Assembly (NCBI GenBank): GCA_900074725.1
Contig: LT598457.1
Coordinates: forward strand, 62,001 to 126,000
Length of the DNA stretch: 64,000 bases
DNA from: Lachancea dasiensis
Lineage: Eukaryota > Ascomycota > Saccharomycetes > Saccharomycetales > Saccharomycetaceae
Direction of reading: 5' to 3'
Shown here: positions 48,383 through 57,930 of the stretch, piece by piece
Layout: every line of letters begins with the position of its first letter
Numbering within the stretch: the stretch's first letter is position 1
Program-made: the position numbers and the translations under genes
The notes under the pieces: model-generated
The model's database searches: none
What the model was told of the DNA's origin: nothing
Seen by the model: only the letters and a program-made list of their open reading frames with translations

Positions 48383-48724
48383 ATGTACAGGGATTCGTAT
48401 TTTCAGAGCCATCACATGCAACAGTCGCACCATGCCCTCTATCTCGACTGGAATCATGATGTTTTCATGTCCCCCGATCATACTGCCACAAACGGACTGC
48501 GCACAGAAAATCCATCTTTACCTATAAACCAGTTCTGGGACTATTTTCATGATGATGATGACTGGGATCAGTTTCATCCACTGCGCGTGGACTGCAATGG
48601 CCAATTGACAGCACTGCCGCCCCTAGTCGAAAGTCCTATGGCGCTTGGTTCAATTTTTGCTCCCAAGAAAACGGAGCTGGGCCTGTGGCGTGACTGTCGG
48701 TTAGACGAGCTGAGACAGGAATGA
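48383..48724 (+). CDS. Hypothetical 113-aa protein
   Basis: Not recognised. The ATG at 48383 follows a plausible promoter and leader. The protein begins MYRDSYFQSHHMQQSHH, is rich in His, Asp and Trp, has an acidic run (FHDDDDWDQFH), and ends with a more ordered-looking MALGSIFAPKKTELGLWRDC and a charged tail. No signal peptide or membrane segment is seen. It sits between the acetyltransferase and DFG16, where S. cerevisiae has no verified gene as I recall. It is likely real because of its codon pattern and complete frame, but it could be spurious. Confidence 0.55.
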   Translation: MYRDSYFQSHHMQQSHHALYLDWNHDVFMSPDHTATNGLRTENPSLPINQFWDYFHDDDDWDQFHPLRVDCNGQLTALPPLVESPMALGSIFAPKKTELGLWRDCRLDELRQE

Positions 48725-49075
48725 TTTGGGAAGCGTAGTTTCATCCAAAAGTTGTACCATAGTCACCAGCAGAACCCGTTACAGTATTGTATGATCAAAC
48801 AAGACATACATAGTCTAGAGGTAAGTTAAGACTCAGCAAAACTCGGCAACATAAGTTTTGGAGGTACAACCGGATAAGTCACTGACGACCATTCAATACG
48901 GAATGAGTACCTCGCTTCTTGATCGATGTGTGTTCAAAAATCCGTCGTATGCTCATGTGATCAAGAATCATCCTTTTTTCGGCCACCATTGTTAATTCAT
49001 CTTGCCATCACACAGCCGTGCAAGACCAAATGGAATGCTTAGTCTATGGCTACCTGAGACTGCTTTAACAAGGTA
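48725..49075. other. DFG16 upstream region
   Basis: About 0.35 kb, no gene seen. Confidence 0.45.
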
Positions 49076-50605
49076 ATGGGCTACGATGGTAACCTGAGCA
49101 TGGACGCCATACTAGGGGCTCTCAACACGCACGTAAAAGCCGATCGGTGGTCCAACTGCACTGTCAGAATGCTGAACAGTGGAAATCTAAGCATGCAAGA
49201 AACCCTGGAGGACCCGTTCCAAAACAGTCAAACGAATTCTCCGTCATTCTTTATCCGCTGCCCGAACGGCTCGGTTTCAGACTACACTGAGCTCATCGGA
49301 TTGATTACCCAGAATATTCCAGCTGATCCAATCGCCGCATTTCCTCAGGGATTCACAGAAAAGGATGAGTTCTCCGTTTCTAATTTAACGATAACATTTG
49401 TACTGTGTGCTGTGTGTGTCGGCTCGTGGATGCTGCTTTTAGTTTTATTGTTGTTGCCGGCCAACAACCACAACAGTCGTAAGAAAATGGTTTATTTGGG
49501 TGTAGTTTATTCCGCTATATTCCACACAGTTATCCTCAGTAGGACCATGAGCTCTATTTTCGAACAGCAATACGCAGATAATTGTCAGAACTCGCAAGTT
49601 TTCAGAGATCAAATGCTAAACTCTACGCTTTTCAATGTCATGTTGTTTTTCTCGACACTGATTTCCAACTTAAATTGGCTGGATATCGTTTACTATATGT
49701 TCCACAATTATCGCAAGACTCAGCATCCTTGGATTCCAAAATTTCTGAATAACAAAAATCGACAAATCACGATTATTGGGCTGTTGCTCACTAGCACGCA
49801 GGCGCTACTAGTGGGGTTGAAGCTTTGGGTGGCTCATCCAAGTGACGCCATCAGTATTGCTATGCGAGTATTTGACATTATAATCTATATCTTATTTGCG
49901 ATTTGTTCGGCACTGTACGCTAGCCGTAACTTAAGGCTTAGCCTCGCTCCCAAATCTTTGGAACCAAAGGCCTCGTGGAACGCAATGCTTTCAAGGTCTT
50001 GGAAAAATTATCACGAATCTGTTCTCCTCCTGGCTTATAATGCGTCTGTGATGGCACTGCTGATTGCACTGACGTTGTATGTGATGGTTCCGCCCCATCA
50101 GATTAACCTCTGGATGGGAAATGTATTCACGTTCTTGAAGGTTCTTGTTACCGTTAATACTTGGGGCTTAATTGGAGTTTTGGAGAGACTAGAAAGGACT
50201 TTCAGTAAGGAGACTGTGTTAGGGAGAAAGATCAACAATAAAGATAGGTTTTTCGTGGATCCCAAAATCAATTATGGAAATGAAGATAACTTTACAACAG
50301 GAGAAGACATTTATACGGCCAAGGATGCTCTTGACCCCCACTTAGACTGCAAGTCTGTTTCTCGACGGGGGCTCGATATCATTGCGAAACCAGTAGTGGC
50401 GTTGAAGTCCAAGCTGCGTGGTGACGGGGCCAACGGCCATATTATGATCGTGCCTGATGGCGATCGAGATGTCAATACACGTAACTCCGGAAGTATAGCG
50501 CACGAGATCGATGGTCAAGAATGGAACTACGATGAAGACGATGGTAACGGATCAGTCGAAACTTTACTCACTAGAAATTACATATTCAATCACAACGAGG
50601 ATTGA
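49076..50605 (+). CDS. DFG16: DFG16, PalH-type alkaline pH sensor
   Basis: Plasma-membrane sensor of the Rim101 pathway, 509 aa (S. cerevisiae 619). The N-terminal ~100 residues are extracellular with several Asn-Xaa-Ser/Thr sites (NCT, NLS, NGS, NLT). Seven membrane segments follow between ~100 and ~370, for example ITFVLCAVCVGSWMLLLVLLLL, MVYLGVVYSAIFHTVIL and ALLIALTLYVMV. The hydrophilic C-terminal tail of ~140 residues would bind arrestin-like Rim8 and carries acidic stretches. It lies in the YOR026-YOR035 block at the YOR030W position. The shorter length comes mostly from the tail. Confidence 0.9.
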   Translation: MGYDGNLSMDAILGALNTHVKADRWSNCTVRMLNSGNLSMQETLEDPFQNSQTNSPSFFIRCPNGSVSDYTELIGLITQNIPADPIAAFPQGFTEKDEFSVSNLTITFVLCAVCVGSWMLLLVLLLLPANNHNSRKKMVYLGVVYSAIFHTVILSRTMSSIFEQQYADNCQNSQVFRDQMLNSTLFNVMLFFSTLISNLNWLDIVYYMFHNYRKTQHPWIPKFLNNKNRQITIIGLLLTSTQALLVGLKLWVAHPSDAISIAMRVFDIIIYILFAICSALYASRNLRLSLAPKSLEPKASWNAMLSRSWKNYHESVLLLAYNASVMALLIALTLYVMVPPHQINLWMGNVFTFLKVLVTVNTWGLIGVLERLERTFSKETVLGRKINNKDRFFVDPKINYGNEDNFTTGEDIYTAKDALDPHLDCKSVSRRGLDIIAKPVVALKSKLRGDGANGHIMIVPDGDRDVNTRNSGSIAHEIDGQEWNYDEDDGNGSVETLLTRNYIFNHNED

Positions 50606-51279
50606 CAGTTTGTGCAACGAAAAAGAAATTTGAGGTTTCCTCGGCTCACCGTCTGTCCAGCACTCTCAAAAGTGCAGATGAGAATCATTAATATTGCTTA
50701 TGGATGCTGTACACTCATTCTAAAGAATAAGATTAAAGGCCACTAACCAATTTTTCAAATCCAATCCTTCTCTATTGTGTATGATAACCGGGCTATCATA
50801 CTGACCTGGTCTTGGGCACCGGCCTGAACAAATCGACAGTTATCCCTTGTAACTATAAAAAAATAAAGCCGAGAAAGAACCTTGCGGTGGGCAACTATCA
50901 CGAATATAATCTAACGCTAGTGAGTTAAATTAGGTCAATACATCTCATAGGTAACCACTGATTTGCTTCCTTCCTCTATATTTAATCTCCCTATTTGTTC
51001 TGATCCACCTGCCTCGTCTTATATGGTTTCCACCCTCGGCCTCCACTCTGAGGGACGACACATTGAAGAACAAGTCTCGAGCCATCCTTTAAGTTCGAGG
51101 AAAGGATGTGATGTAGCTCGTGCTGTTGTATATGTGTATCGTAGCCATAATATGGCTTCGTAGGCTAGCTTTGGACCGAGTCTTGTCACTAATCTTATTC
51201 CTGTCGTTGTGAGATCAACCTCCATGTGCTCACATTGATTCGGTGTTACCTAGTTTATAACATTTATCATTCAAGCAAA
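50606..51279. other. Intergenic region between DFG16 and tRNA-Gly
   Basis: About 0.67 kb, AT-rich. S. cerevisiae has the metallothionein gene CRS5 after DFG16; I find no Cys-rich frame here. No other gene seen. Confidence 0.45.
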
Positions 51280-51350
51280 GCGCAAGTGGTTTAGTGGTAA
51301 AATCCAACGTTGCCATCGTTGGGCCCCCGGTTCGATTCCGGGCTTGCGCA
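51280..51350 (+). tRNA. tRNA-Gly(GCC)
   Basis: A 71-nt tRNA. The acceptor GCGCAAG pairs with CTTGCGC, with discriminator A. The anticodon loop TTGCCAT carries GCC, and the T arm has loop TTCGATT. It is practically the S. cerevisiae tRNA-Gly(GCC). Seven T at 51351-51357 form the terminator. No intron. Confidence 0.97.
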
Positions 51351-51357
51351 TTTTTTT
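51351..51357 (+). terminator. Pol III terminator of tRNA-Gly
   Basis: TTTTTTT directly after the discriminator base. Confidence 0.8.
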
Positions 51358-51491
51358 CCCACGTTGTCTGCGAACCCTTTAAATGTGAAAGTCATTGGAA
51401 CATAGAATTGGGGACAATTTGTAGTGGACCCTTCAACTGAAGAGCAGACCAAAACTTTGGTAATTGTAGTATCTGAGCCAATCAGCCTACG

Positions 51492-52331
51492 ATGAAATTA
51501 TCTGAAGTAAGCTTGTGTTCCATCTACACGGTGGTAGGACTTTTGGCTGTCTGCACGGGAGCCAAAAATGTGGCCCCACTGGACATCATGTTTGATCCAG
51601 AAACTGGGAAATTCAAGCGTCAGTTACCGGATCCCGCGGGTTTTTCAGATTCGAACAAGGGACTTCTAAAGGTAAGAGACGCTCGCAGAGTGTCCCCTCT
51701 GAATCTAGACGAGTTGTTTGAAGAGAGTGGAGTCGTGAAGAAGAGAGACAGGAGCCGGCAGAAGAACTTTGTGAGACCCGATGAAGACTCTGGGGTTGAT
51801 AATGACAAAGTCTGGGATCCAATTTGTTTGGACTCGCGAATTCCTTCTGTGAGTGAGGTTAGTATATTTGCAAGCTACTTGAGGGACGACCTCACAATCT
51901 CTCAGTTATTGAGCAATCCGCTGGAAAATGTTATTGTTTTTGCTCCCTCTGATATTGCCATCGAATCTTTACCCATGAAGCCGTGGCAGTTTCCCGCGGA
52001 CATTGATGAGCTGGAGTCTGGCGCCGCGAAGGAAGAAGAAATCGATAAAGCTGTCAGTGAGAATACTTTACACTTTGCAAAGTCTCACATCGCGACTGGC
52101 GCGAGTATCGAACGGGCCAGGGCAATGAAGGACTGCGTTCATAACTTTTTGGTACTGAGAAGTTTTGCGTTTGAAGGGGACGAGAACTCAGGCGATATTA
52201 TGCTCAAGAAAAAGAAAGGGCAGTTTTACGTCGCTTCTTCTACGGATAAAAAGTTCCAGAAAGTACAAAGAGTTGAACACGCGCAAAATGGAATTGTGTT
52301 CGTGATCGGGAGGTCTTTGATATCCTCGTAG
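51492..52331 (+). CDS. YDR262W: Fasciclin-domain vacuolar protein, YDR262W family
   Basis: Secretory-pathway protein of 279 aa; the S. cerevisiae homologue is vacuolar and of unknown function. The N-terminal LCSIYTVVGLLAVCTGA is a signal peptide. The stretch ~25-110 is basic with dibasic sites (VVKKRDR), possibly processed. A FAS1 domain covers ~115-279: SEVSIFASYLRDDLTISQLLS, NVIVFAPSDIAIESLP, then ENTLHFAKSHIATG and GIVFVIGRSLI. Its place among HMS1, EXO1 and AKR1 fits the YDR259-YDR265 block. Confidence 0.85.
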   Translation: MKLSEVSLCSIYTVVGLLAVCTGAKNVAPLDIMFDPETGKFKRQLPDPAGFSDSNKGLLKVRDARRVSPLNLDELFEESGVVKKRDRSRQKNFVRPDEDSGVDNDKVWDPICLDSRIPSVSEVSIFASYLRDDLTISQLLSNPLENVIVFAPSDIAIESLPMKPWQFPADIDELESGAAKEEEIDKAVSENTLHFAKSHIATGASIERARAMKDCVHNFLVLRSFAFEGDENSGDIMLKKKKGQFYVASSTDKKFQKVQRVEHAQNGIVFVIGRSLISS

Positions 52332-52620
52332 AACCCTGTTTGGGTACTGATATTTTCTATTCTATAACGGTGGCATTTTTATTTTTTGTAGGTTTTTGGT
52401 GACATTCGCCATATATGAAGGACAAGAATTTGGATCAAGATTTCGGTGATTGAAAAGCTAAGTTGGCCAAATCGAGAATTTCAGTTTGAACAGTTAGACA
52501 GTATAATAAAGCCCTAATCCTGTTAATGATATAAAAAATTCAACTTATCTAAAAAACTAGTATACAGTTTGCCTTTACCTGAAAAGGTAGGTATTCACAT
52601 CATATCCGATGACCGTACCC

Positions 52621-54990
52621 TCAACTACCCTCCTCATCACTTTCACTGAACTCGCTTTGACTCTCCACTTCGGTGTCATCTTCGAGCCTAGCAGAAGCAC
52701 AAGTCACGGTAGTTTCTACACAGAAATCGACAAGTTTACCACGTAGATCTAAAGTTAGAGTGGAATCTCTGGACTGCGCTAACCATAGTCTGACGTTGGA
52801 CGCCAAGGATTCAAGTCTCGAGTAGATGGTCTGCAATTCATCGTTGGGCCCAGATTCGAATAGAGTTTTCAGCATCGAAAAAACCGCCGTTACCCCAACG
52901 ATGGACACTTCACCAGACATTATCAAATTAGATGGGATGTTAGAAGCCCAGTGGTAGGCTTGCTTCTGCTTGCCGTTAAACAAAAGATTTTTGACAATGC
53001 TAGAGTACAGCACTAATATTTGGTCATTGTCAAATTGCTTGTTGGAAGATTGTCCTGACTTCCTCTCCTTCACAAGCTTCAGCAGTTTTTCGATATTATT
53101 TTCTGTAGCCTCGAACAAAGCGCACAGGGTTGCAAAGTTCTCAGAGGATATTTGCAAGCTGACGTTATCAAAGACATTTGATCCATAAAACCTTTCAGTT
53201 GTTTCAACAACTTTACTATCGGAGGAGCTTAGTTCCTCCAAATACCTCGCAGTAACAGCTTCATTTCTAAATTTCACCATGAACGCATTAATGAACTCCA
53301 CAAACTCTTTCAAGGTAAATGTGCCCCTTTTTACAATAGCATCTTCAAGTTCCTCACAATCCAAGGTATCGATCCTTGAACTTGTAAGCACATTGGTGAT
53401 CATTTCCCACTCAAATCCATTTTTCAAGGCACCCCCGCTTCTCTGATTAGCAGACTCGACCTGCTTCCCTAACTTTGACCAAGTGAGGTCAATTTGCCGG
53501 TTTGTCCACAGTCTCAATATGTAGGAAGGATGGTACAGCTTCAAGGCAAAACAGTGGGCAATTTCGGACTCTATTCTTTCAATAGAGTTGACTGGGTACT
53601 TTAACCGATTTATAAACATCGTTTTCTTCAAGGTCGCGATGACTTGAGACGAATTTTGGAAGCTTACAGTGTCGGCGAATGAAACTACTGCCATGTCGAG
53701 CTTTTTCTTCTTGTTGTCGCCGGCATTGCGGACAACAAGACTGAAGAAATGAGCAATAGTGGCGAAAAGTAGCGTGATTCTCACAAGCGACAGGAAAACT
53801 GAACCGAGATCAATGACTCCATTGGCGTTCGTGAAGATGAGCCCATTTGCTGGTGAGTAATGTACCATTGGCATTGACATCAAACTTTTGGCATTACCGT
53901 AGTCACTATTTTCTCCGAAGCAAGATGCACCCATCGTCATGGCAAGTCCAGCCATCAAGTACTTGCTGGTAGCAGATTCCCCATTTCTTGATGGGTAAGC
54001 CTGGGCGTAGGGCTGACTTGACGATTGCCCGGGGGGAACATTCAACATAAAATCGGTAGACCCCCGAGAATGGTTGCGCTCGCTGTTCGGAGTAGTAAAG
54101 CCCTGGTTTGACTTGAGGCGAGTATTTTCGAACTTGAAAGCATCGCATTTATTTTGCAGGTACCGGATGTACTCGATAGTCTTGATCAGGACCGAAGCCT
54201 TGTTGAGCTTCCGGGCCGGCTCTAGACCATCTAGTTCTTCCTGGTCTTCCACAGTGATCGGTTGCCCCACCTCGCGTTTCGCCGCGCACCGCAGGGAAGG
54301 GACAATATCTCTGAGCTGAAAAATCTTGGTATTGATATTGGAGCGATACTTCTTCTCTATAACGTTATGAGAAGTTCTTTCACGTCTAGGCTTATGTACC
54401 TTAGAGCCAGAACTGTCGTGAGACGATTCCACAGTCGCCAGCTGGGGGCCACTTTCGTCCCCTTCCAGTAAATCGCCCAACTCATCTGTTCCAAATGATA
54501 ATCGGGGCGACCGGTCGGTCTTGATGTAAACCGACTCTTCCGCATTCCCGCTTGAGATGTTTCCCACCGGACTAGGGATTAGCGGCTGTTGTAGCTGCGA
54601 TTGTTGTTGTTGAAGAACCTGTTGAGGTTGAGGTTGGGGCTGAGGTTGAGGTTGAGGTTGATGTTGAGGTTGATGTTGAGGTTGGGGGTGTTGCTGGTGA
54701 CGTTGAGGATGTTGCTGTGGCTGTTGTTGTTGCTGCTGCTGCAGTGGGTATTGCTCTGCCCATGGCGCCTCGTGGAAGGACTCCGGGGTCAAATTCAACG
54801 TCCCGCCATAATTTTCGGCCCAAGACCCATCCCCATAACTATCTGCGGATTGCATGGGCGAACCGTCAGTGTTACTCGCACCATGATAGTAGTCGCTTTT
54901 ATCGCCCTCACTGTAGTCGGACGATTGCAAGGATGCCAGAAATAGCTCTGCTTCGTTAAACCCAGGATTGAAAGCTAACGACGAGGCCAT
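52621..54990 (-). CDS. HMS1: HMS1-like bHLH transcription factor, SREBP type
   Basis: Transcription factor of 789 aa; S. cerevisiae HMS1 affects pseudohyphal growth. Residues ~75-150 are Gln/Pro-rich with long QQ and QPQP runs from repeated CAR/CCN codons. The bHLH at ~205-285 is SREBP-like: RTSHNVIEKKYRSNINTKIF with the Tyr typical of that class, then a loop of ~25 residues and LNKASVLIKTIEYIRYLQ. The middle (~340-420) has two hydrophobic segments (YLMAGLAMTMGASCFG; VFLSLVRITLLFATIAHFFSLVV) compatible with a membrane-anchored precursor, and the C-terminal ~370 residues match the fungal DUF2014-type extension. The tail is acidic. Confidence 0.88.
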   Translation of the reverse strand: MASSLAFNPGFNEAELFLASLQSSDYSEGDKSDYYHGASNTDGSPMQSADSYGDGSWAENYGGTLNLTPESFHEAPWAEQYPLQQQQQQQPQQHPQRHQQHPQPQHQPQHQPQPQPQPQPQPQQVLQQQQSQLQQPLIPSPVGNISSGNAEESVYIKTDRSPRLSFGTDELGDLLEGDESGPQLATVESSHDSSGSKVHKPRRERTSHNVIEKKYRSNINTKIFQLRDIVPSLRCAAKREVGQPITVEDQEELDGLEPARKLNKASVLIKTIEYIRYLQNKCDAFKFENTRLKSNQGFTTPNSERNHSRGSTDFMLNVPPGQSSSQPYAQAYPSRNGESATSKYLMAGLAMTMGASCFGENSDYGNAKSLMSMPMVHYSPANGLIFTNANGVIDLGSVFLSLVRITLLFATIAHFFSLVVRNAGDNKKKKLDMAVVSFADTVSFQNSSQVIATLKKTMFINRLKYPVNSIERIESEIAHCFALKLYHPSYILRLWTNRQIDLTWSKLGKQVESANQRSGGALKNGFEWEMITNVLTSSRIDTLDCEELEDAIVKRGTFTLKEFVEFINAFMVKFRNEAVTARYLEELSSSDSKVVETTERFYGSNVFDNVSLQISSENFATLCALFEATENNIEKLLKLVKERKSGQSSNKQFDNDQILVLYSSIVKNLLFNGKQKQAYHWASNIPSNLIMSGEVSIVGVTAVFSMLKTLFESGPNDELQTIYSRLESLASNVRLWLAQSRDSTLTLDLRGKLVDFCVETTVTCASARLEDDTEVESQSEFSESDEEGS
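54590..54760 (-). repeat. Gln/Pro microsatellite in HMS1
   Basis: Plus-strand runs of TTGAGG/TTGTTG trinucleotide and hexanucleotide repeats encode Gln-Pro and polyGln on the minus strand. The in-frame period makes length change harmless to the frame. Confidence 0.8.
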
Positions 54991-55658
54991 TGTTAACCAC
55001 TTTTTAGATTAAAAAAAGCGCAAGTTCGTGGAAGCGGTCGCTGTATTCCAAACAAAATCGTATAAGCTTTAAGGAAGCCTTGGGTGTTTGCAGTAAATGT
55101 TTAAGTTACAGCTACACGAACGTTGAGGTACGTGTTGAACGAAGTAGCAAACTCTGGAAACAAACGATGTGCGTTGAACGAAGCCGAGAGTTTTGCATAG
55201 AGAGAAAGAGCTTGGGATGTTAGTTTGTTGGTCGACTTTTCATTCCATATGATGTGGTACCACTCCCACCATCTGACCATGATGAGAAAATGGTGTGATT
55301 TTCCGAAAATGGAACGTGATCACTGACCACGATATGAAGCTTGGCCATTCTGGGACGTGATAATAAAAAGTGATAGTTATTCAAGACAGTGAGAATGGAA
55401 TCACCCATCGGGCATGTAGCCCGGTGAGTTTCCAAAAGTCCAGAGTATCCAGCTGGATGAATGCTTCAGATTCAGTAGGTTGTATATGTAAATTTTGATG
55501 TAAGTGCCTCTTTTATTTTCTGGTGGTTTTATGGCGTCAACGTGTTCGGGACTAACTCTAGTCTCTCCTCCAGTACTTCCTTGTTTGAGGACGCCTTGGG
55601 TCTATAATACTCGTAGTTTGTTATATCCATCTTAAGATGGGTGTTCTGCTGTAGCACG
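54991..55658. other. HMS1 promoter and EXO1 3' region
   Basis: About 0.67 kb. The HMS1-proximal side is A-rich. A 71-codon minus frame at 55220-55435 has no features. Nothing else seen. Confidence 0.45.
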
Positions 55659-57602
55659 CTAGTCGCCGCGATATACAAAATCAGACAAACTCAAAGTCCG
55701 AGTGGCGCGGCGCTGGACACTAGCCGAGGACGGAGACGCAACGTAGTGCTTTGATCTTTGAACGCTGGGTCTCTGCTGCAGGGGTTTCGCCGCCGTGTCC
55801 TTTATTTTGGCAGGCGCAGCCACGACGTTGGGGTCCCGTGGTCTGAGAGGTGCTTTCTGGTAAGTGAAAGAGCTGCGCAAATCAGCCAAAGACGCACAAT
55901 GTCTCTTGCTAGGGTTTTCGCGACCTTTCTCGGCGCCAGACTCATCTACTTCGCTCAATATTTCCGACTCCTCTTCGCTAAATGGCGTCGCGTCCACGTC
56001 TGTCTGGGTCGGAATCATGGAGCTGGGAATCTCTGTCGATGCGAGAGAGCTTGGTATGTCCGTTGACAACTCATCTTGCGAAGCGTCTCCATCACTGCCA
56101 CCTCGCAGATCTTCGACAATTGGAAGCTTGTCTGCGTCCTTGAGTGCTGACGCCGGGACCACCACGGACACCGCCTCGGAGTTAGGAGCACGTGACACGA
56201 CAGAAACGTCTGTGGAGAATGAACGGTCCGCGACTTCCTGGTTGTTGTTCCTGGATGCTGAAAAGAATTTACTGGCAGCATTGCGTGCGACGGGCGCATC
56301 GAACCTCGACAGTTTGCGATGCTCCACAATTGACTGCAGCTTCTTTTTGTTTTCCTGCAACAGTCTTTCAGTCTGTCTTCTCGCAGCTTTTGCACTTGAA
56401 ATTTCAGTACCAGGAAGTGCCGACACACTGACCACAGCAGATTTATTGAAAAAAGAGTCGATGGATTTTGAGCCTGGGCTAACAATGCTTGACTCAGACT
56501 TGGCCGTCAGCTGCAGCTTGCGTTCGCGATTCACGAGCATCTTACAAAAATCGTAGGGGCACAGGTCACCCATGGCGATTTTGTAATGGAGTTCATGGTC
56601 AATATGTTCTGTGCGAACTACCACTTTCTTGACTTGCTCCAGTTTGTGTACAACTCGGCCAATGCAGCTAAATAGTTCTTCAGACTCCATGAGCCCAGAT
56701 GGAACTGTGTTAAGCGTGGTGATGACATTGTCTTGCGGACAAAATACCCTTTGATATTGAAATGCAAATGTCGCCATTTGATACTCCTCCCCAAATTCTG
56801 GCGGTATAGTTAGCTTTCCATCTCGTTGTATGGAAAGAATGATTTTGTCCATGGTCTTGAATTTTCTCACCATCTTTATCGCAGTCAACAGCCCAATCTT
56901 TGGTATACCCGCAGTGTAATCGCAACCCGACAAACAGACCATGATTCTTATCTGCTCGTCGTTGAGCTGGTGGAGTGGGAACTTCGCCGGCAAATGTGAA
57001 AAGTCATCTCGACAGATTTCCACAGCTTCGCCGTGGTCGTTCAACTTGGTTATTAGCTTGCAACACCCAAAAATCAAAAGATCGGAGTCCTCTGATATTA
57101 TGCCATCCACGAATCCTTTTTTCTCCAGGTACACCATCTGGGCGTCGGCTTCGAATGGGGCCACCACGTAGCGTATCTTTTGTGTCTTGCAATAGTCAAT
57201 TACACATTTAGCCATTTCAGGCGTCACATCGACACATTTTTGAAAATACTCATAAGCTTGCCTCTTGTCACCAGCATTCCACAAAGCTAGTCCTTTCTCC
57301 CTATTTTCTATCCGCTTCTGGCGTCTTTTCAGCTCAGTGTCCTTTTTCACCATTAGTGCATCTCCATCGAACACCATGTAAGGATTGATGTGAAAGCGGT
57401 TCTTGAGCATGTCCAAACGCTTTACAAAAAATTCCAAGTATTTTGCGGAGGGTTGATTGAGTGCAAGTTCCGCTGCGCAAGCATGGGCAGCTCTATGAAG
57501 CCATGCATATCCGTCGATCGCCAAAGACTGACCTTCATACCTGGCTAACGTTACCGGCTGTTGAATAGGTTTCAGTTGTGGCAATAAACCCTGTATACCC
57601 AT
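55659..57602 (-). CDS. EXO1: EXO1, 5'-3' exonuclease/flap endonuclease
   Basis: Exonuclease for double-strand break resection and mismatch repair, 647 aa. The ATG at 57602 gives the canonical MGIQGLLPQLKPIQQPV; the longer frame starts with TTG. The XPG N region (~1-100) has LAIDGYAWLHRAA and VFDGDALMVK. The XPG I region (~130-240) has VAPFEADAQMVYL, IISEDSDLLIFGC and VCLSGCDYTAGIPKIG; the metal-binding acidic residues are all there. ASKFFSASR at ~425 resembles the Mlh1-interaction box of S. cerevisiae Exo1. The last residues (SLSDFVYRGD) match its conserved C-terminus. One gene represents the EXO1/DIN7 pair. Confidence 0.95.
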   Translation of the reverse strand: MGIQGLLPQLKPIQQPVTLARYEGQSLAIDGYAWLHRAAHACAAELALNQPSAKYLEFFVKRLDMLKNRFHINPYMVFDGDALMVKKDTELKRRQKRIENREKGLALWNAGDKRQAYEYFQKCVDVTPEMAKCVIDYCKTQKIRYVVAPFEADAQMVYLEKKGFVDGIISEDSDLLIFGCCKLITKLNDHGEAVEICRDDFSHLPAKFPLHQLNDEQIRIMVCLSGCDYTAGIPKIGLLTAIKMVRKFKTMDKIILSIQRDGKLTIPPEFGEEYQMATFAFQYQRVFCPQDNVITTLNTVPSGLMESEELFSCIGRVVHKLEQVKKVVVRTEHIDHELHYKIAMGDLCPYDFCKMLVNRERKLQLTAKSESSIVSPGSKSIDSFFNKSAVVSVSALPGTEISSAKAARRQTERLLQENKKKLQSIVEHRKLSRFDAPVARNAASKFFSASRNNNQEVADRSFSTDVSVVSRAPNSEAVSVVVPASALKDADKLPIVEDLRGGSDGDASQDELSTDIPSSLASTEIPSSMIPTQTDVDATPFSEEESEILSEVDESGAEKGRENPSKRHCASLADLRSSFTYQKAPLRPRDPNVVAAPAKIKDTAAKPLQQRPSVQRSKHYVASPSSASVQRRATRTLSLSDFVYRGD

Positions 57603-57930
57603 AATTGAAGAGGGTTTATGGGGCCGGATGGTGCTTTCTGGACGCGAGTTTGCTTCTCTATCGATGCCTCGTAGGTATTTTCTCAATCGTACCTGCTTGG
57701 GCCATCGTCCAACAGTATTTCACTTTTCCAGTATAGTTTAATAAATGAATAAGGACGCGTACCTAATTATTGTTAACGCGTCACAATTCCTAGCTGGCAC
57801 ATAATGTTGTCGGACAAACCAGATCAAAGAATGAACCTATCTGACACTATAATTTGTAATGACTTCTGGTCCATTATTTGAGGGGCTCATGCATATATGT
57901 AGTTCATGCTCTTATGTACAACGAATTATT
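57603..57930. other. EXO1 promoter and AKR1 3' region
   Basis: About 0.33 kb. An ACGCGT (MluI cell-cycle box, MCB) lies at 57757-57762 and again at 57775-57780, as expected for a G1/S-regulated repair gene. No gene seen. Confidence 0.5.

Noticed and set aside
51100-51240. Possible solo LTR beside tRNA-Gly (TGT...ACA bounded segment)
   Set aside because: Flanking bases do not form a target-site duplication, and no LTR core motifs were recognised.
50606-51279. Search for a CRS5-type metallothionein after DFG16
   Set aside because: No Cys-rich frame on either strand in the gap.
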